64,000 nucleotides of DNA, taken from NCBI RefSeq assembly GCF_900199455.1, contig NZ_FZQR01000003.1, positions 62,001 to 126,000 on the forward strand, written 5' to 3'. Of the stretch, positions 52,897-61,824 are shown one piece after another. Origin of the DNA: Mesorhizobium carmichaelinearum (GTDB taxonomy: Bacteria; Pseudomonadota; Alphaproteobacteria; Rhizobiales; Rhizobiaceae). The number at the start of each line of letters is the position of its first letter. Position 1 is the first letter of the stretch. The notes under the pieces are model-generated. The model did not search any database. It was not told the origin of the DNA and saw only the letters and a program-made list of their open reading frames with translations. A program made the translations under genes and the position numbers.

Positions 52897-53454
52897 TTAT
52901 TTGAGTGGCGAAAGGGCCTCCGACAGCCCCTTGAGTGTTGCGGTCACGGTGATCGTCTTGCCGTCGACGGTGGAATAGGAGACCGCCGGCGTCGCATTCT
53001 GCGAGATCTGCTGGCGCATGAGGGGGCCGACCGGCAACATGCCGACGCAGACCATCTCGTTGCAACCGTTCAGGTGGACGTCGATCGCCTGGCCTCGCCC
53101 GTCGAACTTCAGCGACACCAGGCCATCGCTCCTGGCATTCGGCGCGGTGCGCAGGATCATGTAGGGCTTGCCGTCCTGCGTTGCGGCAAGCGACCAGCTG
53201 AAGGCCATCTTGCCGGACGCATCCTCGATCACCTGCGAGACATTACAGACCTTCTTGCGGGCCTTGAGGTTCTCGTCGCAGATCAGCGTCCAATTCTCGA
53301 ATGGACGGATGGTGCGCTGGTAATCGCCCAGTTTCACGTCGGGCGGCAGCACCACATCCGAAGGCTTGATCCTGTAAGGCGAGGCAACCTGCCCGGCAGC
53401 CGGCACGAGGCCGCCGCAGAGCGCCAGGCAAGTCAGTGCGGCAAGTCCCTTCAT
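52897..53454 (-). CDS. IalB family protein next to the trimeric autotransporter
   Basis: 185 residues with signal peptide MKGLAALTCLALCGGLVPAA. The mature part starts YRIKPSDVVLPPDVKLGDYQ, and the IalB core includes FENWTLICDENLKARKKVCN and HLNGCNEMVCVGML with the paired cysteines. It starts seven bases after the YadA-like stop, with GAGGCAGGA as ribosome site, so it is co-transcribed with the adhesin. Same family as 51183 but clearly diverged. Confidence 0.87.
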   Translation of the reverse strand: MKGLAALTCLALCGGLVPAAGQVASPYRIKPSDVVLPPDVKLGDYQRTIRPFENWTLICDENLKARKKVCNVSQVIEDASGKMAFSWSLAATQDGKPYMILRTAPNARSDGLVSLKFDGRGQAIDVHLNGCNEMVCVGMLPVGPLMRQQISQNATPAVSYSTVDGKTITVTATLKGLSEALSPLK

Positions 53455-53461
53455 TCCTGCC

Positions 53462-56400
53462 TCAGTTCAAGGTGAAGCTGATGCCGGCGCCGACGCCGAC
53501 ATTTCCACCCGCCGCCGTGCCCGACACATTGCCACGGATGCGACCGTCCTCGCTGGTGTAGCCCGCGCCGAAGGCGAAGGCGCCCGCGTCACGCCAGAAG
53601 CCGCCGCCCGCCGCGACGCTCAGCTTTCCGGGACGGTCGTCGTAGCGCAGTGAGGCAGCGGCAAGCCCGATCGCCGCCGCCTGCCGGGCTTCGTCGCGAA
53701 TGCCGCTGATGTCGGTATTGAGCTGGCTGAGCTTCTGGTCGGTGTAGTCATTCGCCGACTGCAAGGTCGTGGCAGCCACCTTGTCGGTATAGGTGTTGGA
53801 CGTGCTGATGGCGTAGTTCACCTGGGTGTCCGTATAGGTCTTGCCCGCGGTCAGGCCCTGGTTGAGCTGGTTGACGTTGACCGCATCGGTGCCGGCAACG
53901 CCGGGGCCGACATTGGAGATGACAACCGGCGCGTTGACGTCGCCGCCCTGCAGCGTGATGCTGTTCTTCTTGCTGCCGTCCGGATTGGTGTCATACACCA
54001 CAGCATTCTGGCTGAGCGATCCGAGGCCGTTCTTCAAGTCCTCGACCGCCGTGTTCGTGGCGTAGAGCTGCGACCCGTTTACCGCATCGGTGCTGTTGGC
54101 GTTGATCTGTCCGGCGGCGACATTGGTGATCGTGCGCTCGGCGCCGGCACTGCCGACGCTGACGGTGCCGATCGGAGCGGTGCCGGCGAAGGTGTAGGTC
54201 TTGCCGTTGATGACGGTGCTGGACGTGCCGACGGCAGTCTGCGTCACCGAGCCGGAACCGAGCGCCACATCGTTGGCATTGTTGGCCTTGGCGCCCTGGC
54301 CGAGCGCCACCGCGCCTTGCCCTGTAGCTGTCGAGCCATTGCCGGCGGCAAGGCTGTTGGTGCCGCTCGCCACGCTGGCCGGGCCGATCGCGACGCTGTC
54401 GGTGCCGCTGGCGGTGGAGTCGGCCAGCGTCGAATTGGCGTGGAAATACTTGATGCCGCCGCCATTGGTGATGTTGGTGAGCGCATTGTCGACCGCGGTG
54501 AAGCCGTCGGAGACGGTCGTATAATTGTTGCCCTGGATGGTGTAGGTCGGTCCGGTGATCGACCCGTCGGGATTGACCGTGGTGCCGCCGCCGAACAGGT
54601 TGGCGACATTTTGCGACACGCCCTTGAGCTGCGAGACGTTGACGGCATCGGTATCGGCCGAGCCGGCGGCGACATTGGTGAGCTTGCGTTCTGCCCCGGC
54701 TGAGCCGATCGACACCTCGCCGACCGAGGTCTGCGGGGCGGTCAAGGCAAAGGCCGTGTAGCCGGTTTGAGCGCCGACCGTGGTGATGGACTGCGCGCCC
54801 AGCGCGACGCTGTTGATGAAGGTGCTTTGGGCACCGGCGCCGAGCGCCACCGACTGGATACCGGACGCCAGCGAATTGGTGCCGAGAGCAAGGCCGTCGG
54901 CCAGCATGACATGGGCGTTCTGGCCGATCGCGGTGCCGCCAGGTGCGGTCTGGTCGACAATGGCGCCATTGCCGATGCCGATGCCATTGTCACCATTGAC
55001 GACCGTCGTCGGACCGACCGCGACCGATTCCGCGCCAACCGCGAGCGAGTCGCCGGCCGTCGAATTGGCATGGAAATATTTGGTCGACGTCGACGAGACC
55101 GAGGCGATGGCGCCGGCGAGCTGGCGCACCGTCACCGCATCCTGATCCTGTGTACCGTCGGCGACATTGGTGATCTGCCGGTAGGAAGTGCTGGTGCCGA
55201 CCGACACGGCGCCGAGCAGCGTCTTGTCGGTGGTGTTGTACTGGATGAAGTTGGATGGACCGGCAGCGATCTGGCCGGTGGCCGGTGCCAAGGCGCGATC
55301 GGAAACCGAGTCGGAACCAAGGGCGACGCTGCCATCGATGCTGGCCTGTGTGCCACGACCGAGTGCGAGCCCGCTGACGCCGGTCGCGGTCGCCTGGTAG
55401 CCGACGGCGGTGGAGCCTACCCCTTGCGCGAAGGAATCGGTTTGCGCCAGTCCGGTCTCGTTGGTGCGGGCGTAGCGGATGCCGATGCCATTGGCGTCGG
55501 TATAGGCCGTCGAGGTATCGCCGGCGATGTTGCTGATCGTGTTGCCGAGATTGGTGACGCCACTGCCGATGTTGGCAATATCGGTCGTGTTCTGCGTGAC
55601 CTGCTGATTAGTGGCGAAGAGCTGCGAGCCGTTGACCGCGTCGGTCGAGCCGCCATTCAACTGTCCGGCCGCGACGTTCTGGATCTGGCGCTCGGCTCCA
55701 GCCGAGCCGACCGAGAAGGCGCCGGCCGGCGTGGTGCCGGCGAAGGTATAGTTCACGCCGCCGATCGTCGCGCCGCCCACCGCCGTGGTGGCGCCGGATG
55801 CGGAATTCAGGCCGATCGCCACATCGCCGGCATTGTTGGCCACGGCGTTTGGTCCGACCGCGACGGAATTCGTTCCAACGGCCTGGGAATCCGGCAAGGT
55901 CGAGTTGGCATGGAAATACTTGATGCCGCCGCCGCCGTTGATGTTTGTGATCGTGTTGCCGAGATTGGTGATGTCGGCGGTGTTGGCAGCGATATTGGTG
56001 GTGTTCTGCGTCACCTGCTGGTTGGTGGCGAAGAGCTGCGAGCCGTTGACCGCGTCGGTCGAGCCGCCATTCAACTGTCCGGCCGCGACGTTCTGGATCT
56101 GGCGTTCGGCTCCCACCGAACCGACAGAGAACGCTCCGGCTGGCGTGGTGCCGGCGAAGGTGTAGTTCACGCCGCCGATCGTCGTGCCGCCCACCGCCGT
56201 CGTGGTGCCGGATGCGGAATTCAGGCCGATCGCCACGTCACCGGCATTGTTGGCCACGGCATTCGGTCCGACCGCGACGGAATTCGTTCCAAGCGCCTGG
56301 GAATCCGGCAAGGTCGAGTTGGCGTGGAAATACTTGATGCCGCCGCCGACATTGATGTTGTTGAGCGTGGTGCCGATGGCGTCGACTGCCTGGTTGGTGG

Positions 56401-59161
56401 CGAAGAGCTGCGAACCGTTGACCGCGTCGGTCGACGTCAAGCTGATCCGCCCCGCCGCCAGATTGGTGAGCGTGCGTTCCGCGCCGGGCGCGCCGATGCT
56501 GACCGTCGAGGTCGGATTGGTGCCCTGGAAGGCATAGGTCGTGCCGTTGATCACGGCACTGGCCGTGCCCACCGCCGCCGTGGTCACCGAGCCCGAACCC
56601 AGCGCCACGTCGCCGGAGCTCGCCGCCGCCGTGGCGCCATTGCCCAGCGCGACATTGCCGGCGAGGCCGGAAGCACCCGCGGTGGAGCCGTTGCCCAGCG
56701 CCACGGAACCCTGTCCGATCGCCTTGTTGTTGTTGCCGATGGCGACGGCGCCCGCCGCCATATTGGCCGCGGTGGCGCTCGCCGTGCCATCGCTGTTGGC
56801 GATGTTGTTGGCGCCGCCGGTGAAGGCGCCGGTGCCGCTGGCGTAGCTCGGATCGCCGATGGCCACCGCGCCGTCGCCATAAGCGGTGTTGCCGGCGCCG
56901 ATGGCCACGGCCTTGCCACCGTCGGTAGTCGCGCCCGTGCCGATGGCGATAGAGTCGGCGGAGAGCGCGGCGGACTGTAGACCGACCGCGACGGCGTTGG
57001 TTGCCGTCGCCTGGCTGTCACGCCCCATTGCAATGGCGTCGTCCTCGGATGCCGTCACGTCCGTGCCGATGCCGATGGCGTTGTCTCCACTGGCGCTCGT
57101 TGCAAAAGTGCTTGAGCCGACATAGACGGCGCCTATCCCGGTCGCCCTCGTCCCAGCGCCGAGAGAGATGGAGTTCACGGCGCTGCTTTGGGCGCCGCGG
57201 CCGAGCGCGGTACTGTTGAGTCCGGTGGCGCGGGCTTCACGTCCGACGGCTGTGGAATTGTCGGCGCTGGCAATGGTCCCGATGCCGAGAGCGGTGCTGT
57301 CGAGTCCGCCGGCGTTGGCGCTGACGCCGGCGGCGAGAGAATTGTCTCCTACCGCGGTCGCGACGGGTCCGATCGCGACGGAGTCCGTACCCGTCGCCGA
57401 CGAGTCCGCCAGCGTCGAGTTGGCATGGAAATACTTAATGCCGCCGCCGACATTGATGTTGTTGAGCGTGGTGCCGATGGCGTTGACCGCCTGGTTGGTG
57501 GCGAAGAGCTGCGAGCCGTTGATCGCATCCGTCGAGGAGCCGCTGATCCGCCCCGCCGCCAGGTTGGTGAGCGTGCGTTCCGCGCCGGGCGCGCCAATGC
57601 TGACCGTCGAGGTCGGATTGGTGCCCTGGAAAGCATAGGTCGTGCCGTTGATCACCGCATTGGGAGTGCCTACCGCTGCGACGGTCGCCGAGCCCGAACC
57701 CAGCGCCACGTCGCCGGAGCTTGCCGCCGCGGTGGCGCCATTGCCGAGCGCGACATTGCCGGCGAGACCCGAAGCACCCGCGGTGGAGCCGTTGCCCAGC
57801 GCCACGGAGCCTTGGCCGATGGCCTTGTTGTTGTTGCCGATGGCGACCGCGCCGTTGGCCTGGTTGGCGGCGGTCGCGGTTGCCGTGCCGTCGCTGTTGG
57901 CGATGTTGTTGGCGCCGCCGGTGAAAGCACCGGTGCCGCTGGCATAGCTCGGATCACCGATGGAGACGGCACCGTTGCCATAGGCCGTGTTGCCGGAACC
58001 TATGGAGACGGCTTTGCCGCCGGTCGCCACCGCATTGGTGCCCATGGCGACCGCTTCGGCGGAATCGGCCTTGGCATTGTTGCCGACGGCGATGGCGCTC
58101 GTGGCGCTGGCGGTGGAGTTGGCGCCTAGCGCGGTCGCATTCAGGAAGCTGGCATTGGCGTTGAAGCCGAGAGCGGTCGCTTGAACGCCCGACGCAGCCG
58201 TGTTCTGGCCGATCGAGGTGCTAGACGTCGCTGAGGCATTGGCGTTGGCGCCGACGGCGGTGCTGTATTGGCCCGAGGCCTTGGCTATGTACCCCATCGC
58301 CGTTGAGTCAAGCGCCGACGCGGCGGCCTCACGTCCTACGGCAGCGGAATCGGCGCCGCTGGCGACGGATCCCCAGCCTGCGGCTGTCGCATAGTTGTTG
58401 CTGGCCGTGGAGCTGGTGCCAAGGGCGGTGGAGTTCCCTCCCGAAGCAACGGAGAAAGTGCCCAAGGCGTTGGCGCCAGCCCCGAGGGCTTGGGCCTGAA
58501 CACCGAGCGCTACTGAATTAACGCCGTTGGAGATCGTGCCTTGGCCGAGCGCCATCGCGCCGCCAGTGCCTGTGGCTTTCGCATTCAGGCCGAGAGCCAC
58601 CGAGTATTGTGCCGACGCAACGGATGAACGCCCTATCCCGATGGCGTCGGCCTGAGATGCCGTGACATCCGTGCCGATGCCGATGGCGCTCTGTGCAAGA
58701 GCGCCCGTTCCTACTGCGGTGCGCGAGCCAAGATAGATGGAATTGATCTGGGTCGCGAGCGACTGGAAGCCAACCGCTACGGCATTCTGGGCGCCCGCGC
58801 TGGCATTGGTGCCCTCGGCTATCGAGTCGGCTCCGTTTTGCACGGCTCCGGACCCAAACGCGATACCGCGCACTCCGTTTGCCGTGCCGCCGCCGCCGAA
58901 AACCTGTGCTGATGCCGGCGTGGCGATGCCGCCCAATGCGATCGCACCCAGCGCCGCCGCCAAAATCCTGCCGGTGCCGAGCATGCCGAGTCCATGTCCC
59001 TTGCGGCGCATGCCGAGCACGCGATGCGCCATGCGCAGGACCGCCATCAGGCGCCGGCGGACCGAGCGGGAGCCGTGATCGGCGCCAGCAATCCAATGTC
59101 CGGCGAAAGGCGCCGCGCGACGCTGAACAAGCGAGCCACTTGAAATGCGATTGTCGGCCAT
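53462..59161 (-). CDS. YadA-like trimeric autotransporter adhesin
   Basis: 1899 residues from ATG 59159-59161, with GGAGAGGG close upstream. An extended signal peptide region (about 1-86) contains RRRLMAVLRMAHRVLG, then ILAAALGAIALGGIATPASAQ. The passenger is dominated by YadA-head left-handed beta-roll repeats (NSTALGxxxxASG pattern), with neck/stalk units (NAADGxxxxDAVNGSQL-type) and the repeated GGGIKYFHANSTL blocks. The last about 75 residues form the membrane anchor (SLRYDDRPGKLSVAAGGGFW...GAGISFTLN, four beta strands with terminal Asn after Leu). It would form a trimer on the outer membrane and bind host, matrix or other cells. Start of the leftward five-gene operon. Confidence 0.9.
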   Translation of the reverse strand: MADNRISSGSLVQRRAAPFAGHWIAGADHGSRSVRRRLMAVLRMAHRVLGMRRKGHGLGMLGTGRILAAALGAIALGGIATPASAQVFGGGGTANGVRGIAFGSGAVQNGADSIAEGTNASAGAQNAVAVGFQSLATQINSIYLGSRTAVGTGALAQSAIGIGTDVTASQADAIGIGRSSVASAQYSVALGLNAKATGTGGAMALGQGTISNGVNSVALGVQAQALGAGANALGTFSVASGGNSTALGTSSTASNNYATAAGWGSVASGADSAAVGREAAASALDSTAMGYIAKASGQYSTAVGANANASATSSTSIGQNTAASGVQATALGFNANASFLNATALGANSTASATSAIAVGNNAKADSAEAVAMGTNAVATGGKAVSIGSGNTAYGNGAVSIGDPSYASGTGAFTGGANNIANSDGTATATAANQANGAVAIGNNNKAIGQGSVALGNGSTAGASGLAGNVALGNGATAAASSGDVALGSGSATVAAVGTPNAVINGTTYAFQGTNPTSTVSIGAPGAERTLTNLAAGRISGSSTDAINGSQLFATNQAVNAIGTTLNNINVGGGIKYFHANSTLADSSATGTDSVAIGPVATAVGDNSLAAGVSANAGGLDSTALGIGTIASADNSTAVGREARATGLNSTALGRGAQSSAVNSISLGAGTRATGIGAVYVGSSTFATSASGDNAIGIGTDVTASEDDAIAMGRDSQATATNAVAVGLQSAALSADSIAIGTGATTDGGKAVAIGAGNTAYGDGAVAIGDPSYASGTGAFTGGANNIANSDGTASATAANMAAGAVAIGNNNKAIGQGSVALGNGSTAGASGLAGNVALGNGATAAASSGDVALGSGSVTTAAVGTASAVINGTTYAFQGTNPTSTVSIGAPGAERTLTNLAAGRISLTSTDAVNGSQLFATNQAVDAIGTTLNNINVGGGIKYFHANSTLPDSQALGTNSVAVGPNAVANNAGDVAIGLNSASGTTTAVGGTTIGGVNYTFAGTTPAGAFSVGSVGAERQIQNVAAGQLNGGSTDAVNGSQLFATNQQVTQNTTNIAANTADITNLGNTITNINGGGGIKYFHANSTLPDSQAVGTNSVAVGPNAVANNAGDVAIGLNSASGATTAVGGATIGGVNYTFAGTTPAGAFSVGSAGAERQIQNVAAGQLNGGSTDAVNGSQLFATNQQVTQNTTDIANIGSGVTNLGNTISNIAGDTSTAYTDANGIGIRYARTNETGLAQTDSFAQGVGSTAVGYQATATGVSGLALGRGTQASIDGSVALGSDSVSDRALAPATGQIAAGPSNFIQYNTTDKTLLGAVSVGTSTSYRQITNVADGTQDQDAVTVRQLAGAIASVSSTSTKYFHANSTAGDSLAVGAESVAVGPTTVVNGDNGIGIGNGAIVDQTAPGGTAIGQNAHVMLADGLALGTNSLASGIQSVALGAGAQSTFINSVALGAQSITTVGAQTGYTAFALTAPQTSVGEVSIGSAGAERKLTNVAAGSADTDAVNVSQLKGVSQNVANLFGGGTTVNPDGSITGPTYTIQGNNYTTVSDGFTAVDNALTNITNGGGIKYFHANSTLADSTASGTDSVAIGPASVASGTNSLAAGNGSTATGQGAVALGQGAKANNANDVALGSGSVTQTAVGTSSTVINGKTYTFAGTAPIGTVSVGSAGAERTITNVAAGQINANSTDAVNGSQLYATNTAVEDLKNGLGSLSQNAVVYDTNPDGSKKNSITLQGGDVNAPVVISNVGPGVAGTDAVNVNQLNQGLTAGKTYTDTQVNYAISTSNTYTDKVAATTLQSANDYTDQKLSQLNTDISGIRDEARQAAAIGLAAASLRYDDRPGKLSVAAGGGFWRDAGAFAFGAGYTSEDGRIRGNVSGTAAGGNVGVGAGISFTLN
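55600..58010 (-). repeat. Internal direct repeats of the adhesin gene
   Basis: Long near-identical blocks recur at two offsets. A 414-base offset (138 codons) is seen between about 55610-55920 and 56020-56330. A 1101-base offset (367 codons) links about 56350-56900 with about 57450-58010. Both offsets are multiples of three, so copy changes keep the frame. Confidence 0.75.
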
Positions 59162-59361
59162 GGTCCCTCTCCGTTCGCCAGCCGTCAGGAAATGTCTGAC
59201 AATTCCAGCACGTCGCAGAAAGACACGATTCTGGTTTGCCGTATTTCAGGAAATTGCTGTTTTTTGAGAAAAATCAGCACAACTTCGCAGGAGTTAACGG
59301 ATAGTTACTTTAGTTAGCGCTATGATAAGGTAACGCAAAACAATGTTGAGGCGTGCATACA
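59162..59361. promoter_or_regulatory. Promoter region of the adhesin operon
   Basis: 200 bases between the AraC stop and the adhesin start. AT-rich, with a hairpin GCTG-TTTTTT-GAG-AAAAA-TCAGC (59256-59278, one mismatch) and three GTTA half-sites at 59293, 59304 and 59313 in a short cluster (GAGTTAACGGATAGTTACTT...). AraC-type regulators typically bind such direct repeats, so the cluster may be the control site. Confidence 0.5.
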
Positions 59362-59778
59362 TCACTTACGCTTTGAGTTAAGCTTACCAAAGCGCGCTTG
59401 CAATGGCGTTACATGCCGATATTTCTTCATCACAGTAGTAAAATGGCTCTGGCTCGAAAAACCACTCAAATGGGCGATATCGGCGATCGTCATGTGGCTT
59501 TCGGCAAGCAGTCTTTCGGCAAAGTCCAGCCGCAGATCGAGGACGTATTGATGCGGCGGCACCCCGAACGTGCGGGAGAAAGCCCGCACGAAGTGATAGG
59601 ATGAAAGGCCGCAAACCGCCGCCATCTCGGCAAGCGCCAGCTTGCGCGTAAAGTTCTGACCCAGGAATTCCTGCACCTTGCGCGCGCCGTGTGTGGAAAG
59701 CCCGCCTTTCACGTTCAGCGCCGGTTGTCGCGCGGGAGGTCCGGACGCCGATTCCGAAGCGCCATCATCAGACCGCAT
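59362..59778 (-). CDS. Short AraC-family regulator (DNA-binding domain only)
   Basis: 138 residues from ATG 59776-59778 (the frame also opens at a TTG, 59875-59877). Only the AraC DNA-binding region is present: KVQEFLGQNFTRKLALAEMA, helix-turn-helix 1 CGLSSYHFVRAFSRTFG, helix-turn-helix 2 IADIAHLSGFSSQSHFTTVM. The sensor domain of the paralogue at 60073 is absent, and the N-terminal 30 residues are disordered-looking. It is directly upstream of the adhesin operon in the same orientation, so it probably controls it. Confidence 0.8.
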   Translation of the reverse strand: MRSDDGASESASGPPARQPALNVKGGLSTHGARKVQEFLGQNFTRKLALAEMAAVCGLSSYHFVRAFSRTFGVPPHQYVLDLRLDFAERLLAESHMTIADIAHLSGFSSQSHFTTVMKKYRHVTPLQARFGKLNSKRK

Positions 59779-60072
59779 CTTTCGGTCCCTTGATATTTCG
59801 CAGATGGAATTCAACCCGGGACCGCCCTCGCCGTTCCTCCCAAAAACAATTCGTGATCGATCGAGCCGTGGCTGCAATGTCGCTCCAATTCATTCGATCA
59901 GTCCGACCAGATGGCGAACAATGCGCAGGCTCCATGCCATTCCGAATGACTCCCGTTATGCCTTGGGGCAAAGTAGTGATGGACGTATTTTGGAAAACTC
60001 CGGAAGCTTTGTAGGAAATTCCGGTCTTGGATTGTCGGACGGCAGGTGTTGCCACTTTGCCATACCGAGCTT
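59779..60072. other. 294-base intergenic stretch between the two AraC genes
   Basis: No convincing gene. It is the leader of the short AraC gene and may hold its promoter. An unlikely TTG-initiated extension of the AraC frame covers part of it. Confidence 0.4.
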
Positions 60073-60990
60073 TCAGTTTCTGCCCGGCGCATATCCGGTC
60101 TTGGTCGGCGTCCTTCCCCTGTACTTCTTCATGGTCGCGGCCAGGTGGCTCTGATCTGAAAATCCGGCGAGGTAGGCGACTTCGGCTATCGCGAACTCGC
60201 CGCCGGCCAGCAGCTTTTCCGCGAGGTCCAGGCGCAGATTGATCAGATAGCGATGCGGCGGCATGCCGAATGTCCTGGCGAACCTTGCTATGAAATGATT
60301 GGGGGAAACCCCCGCGACCGAGGCAAGCTCGGCGACCATGACTTTTCGCACGAAGTTCTCGTCGAGATACTCGCGCACGCGTCGGGCCCCAACCGCAGAG
60401 AGCCCGCCTTTGGGCAACACGGCCGGCCTGCTGCGGCTCGTATATGTGCGCAGCAGATGCACGCCGAATACGGTGAGTAGCGAATCCAGATAGAGCTCAT
60501 TCGGTGGCAGCGTCCCGGTCAGCTCGGCGGTGATCATCTGGGCTATGTTGAGGGCTCTCAGGTCGACCGTGCCGAACGCAGGCGGCGCAAGCTCCACGTC
60601 GGCGCGATCGGACTCATGCGCGGCCAGTTCCGACAGCGCTTCCGGCGATATGGAGACGACGGCGTTTTCCCTGGTCTCCGACCAGGCGAAGGTGCTGTCG
60701 ACCCCCGCCGGGTTGATGATGAGGCATCCGACCGGCGCATCGTATTCCGTGATCTTGTCGCTGCCGAGCGAGGCTCTGAATTTGCGCCCTGGCCTCAGCA
60801 CAATGCCCGCGGAATGTTCCATGGCCAGGAACGTCTGCGACCCAGGACCGCGGACGGAATGGATGACGCTGCCGCGCGCGGTGGCTCTTCTGGGACCAGC
60901 ACTTTCCGGAATGATGTCCAAGACGTATCGGGCTGTCCGATCGACGCCTCGGGAAACGCCGCCCTCCCGAGCCTCGTCCGCATTTTTCAT
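60073..60990 (-). CDS. AraC-family transcriptional regulator
   Basis: 305 residues from ATG 60988-60990, with GAGG about nine bases upstream (a GTG at 61057-61059 would add 23 residues). The N-terminal sensor region (about 30-190) resembles the AraC-binding-like family (GPGSQTFLAMEHSAGIVLRP). The C-terminal DNA-binding region has EYLDENFVRKVMVAELASVAG, helix-turn-helix 1 VSPNHFIARFARTFG and helix-turn-helix 2 IAEVAYLAGFSDQSHLAATM. It closely resembles the short regulator at 59362 in the C-terminal part. No ligand can be assigned. Confidence 0.87.
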   Translation of the reverse strand: MKNADEAREGGVSRGVDRTARYVLDIIPESAGPRRATARGSVIHSVRGPGSQTFLAMEHSAGIVLRPGRKFRASLGSDKITEYDAPVGCLIINPAGVDSTFAWSETRENAVVSISPEALSELAAHESDRADVELAPPAFGTVDLRALNIAQMITAELTGTLPPNELYLDSLLTVFGVHLLRTYTSRSRPAVLPKGGLSAVGARRVREYLDENFVRKVMVAELASVAGVSPNHFIARFARTFGMPPHRYLINLRLDLAEKLLAGGEFAIAEVAYLAGFSDQSHLAATMKKYRGRTPTKTGYAPGRN

Positions 60991-61304
60991 TACATCGCCT
61001 CGGCCGTCTTGCTGCCGCTCGAATCCCCCTTTGCCCGACCCGAAAACAGCGTAACGCACACAACTCGGCTAGGGAAGAACTCCCCCGCGCAAAGAAAAAT
61101 TTTTATTCGCGAAAAGACAAAAAAAATGACCGATCGAGGAAGTAGGCGAGAATTCTATTTCATAGGGTTGGCAGGTCTTCGCCATCCCTGAGTTTCGCTC
61201 ATCAGCCTTGGTGCGGCTTCCGCGAATCCACTGCTTGTTTCTTTGCCACCGAAATCGGCGGCAAGGCAAGACGGGGCGCCGAACCGACTGATTCCGGCAG
61301 GCTG

Positions 61305-61499
61305 CTAAAGATCACCGCGACGTTGCTCGTACAGATCCCAGGTGAGTTCCACAAAAGCCAGGAGGACATCGTCCTGATTCCAGCCGGCCGCGAGCGCCGC
61401 CTGGACGATCTCATGGACAAGAGGAAGCAACTGGCCCTGGCATGCGGCCGACATGTCGCCGTCCCCCACCAGAGGTCCCTCGAAGTTGAATCTCATCAT
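61305..61499 (-). CDS. Small conserved-looking hypothetical protein
   Basis: 64 residues, MMRFNFEGPLVGDGDMSAAC..., then an acidic/hydrophobic helix-rich part including LPLVHEIVQAALAAGWNQDD and FVELTWDLYEQRRGDL. The strong ribosome site GGGGGGAG before the ATG pair and protein-like composition support a real gene. The segment resembles small rhizobial proteins of unknown function, but I cannot name the family. Confidence 0.6.
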   Translation of the reverse strand: MMRFNFEGPLVGDGDMSAACQGQLLPLVHEIVQAALAAGWNQDDVLLAFVELTWDLYEQRRGDL

Positions 61500-61824
61500 T
61501 CGGCGCTCCCCCCGCCTCCGATCAAAGTGTTATATCGTTATTTTCGTTCCCTCTGATATACAACAGACGTGGTACCAAAGTACAGCAGGTCTTGGACCAC
61601 CAAGGCAGCACAGGACGATGCCGGACCACGCCGTCTCTATGCTTTACCTCGGGTCAAGTTGGCTTTCCCAGGCGGGATTTCCGGGGAATTTCATCGACCC
61701 AAACTCAACCTGGGAATAGATTTCCTCAGCCGAGGCGCTGGCCAGGTCGCGACCGCCATCCGGCGAATGCCAGGCATGACCGCCTGCATTGCCTTCTGCA
61801 ATCGCCCGCTGGATAGTCCCGGCA
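61500..61824. other. 325-base intergenic stretch upstream of the cardiolipin synthase gene
   Basis: Contains the divergent promoters of the small gene and the cardiolipin synthase gene (AT-rich GTTATATCGTTATTTTCGTTCC near 61530). Longer frames here are chance readings. No other element seen. Confidence 0.4.

Noticed and set aside
54767..56980. 737-codon plus-strand frame opposite the adhesin
   Set aside because: Shadow of the repetitive YadA-like gene; repeats in the same register, composition unlike a real protein.
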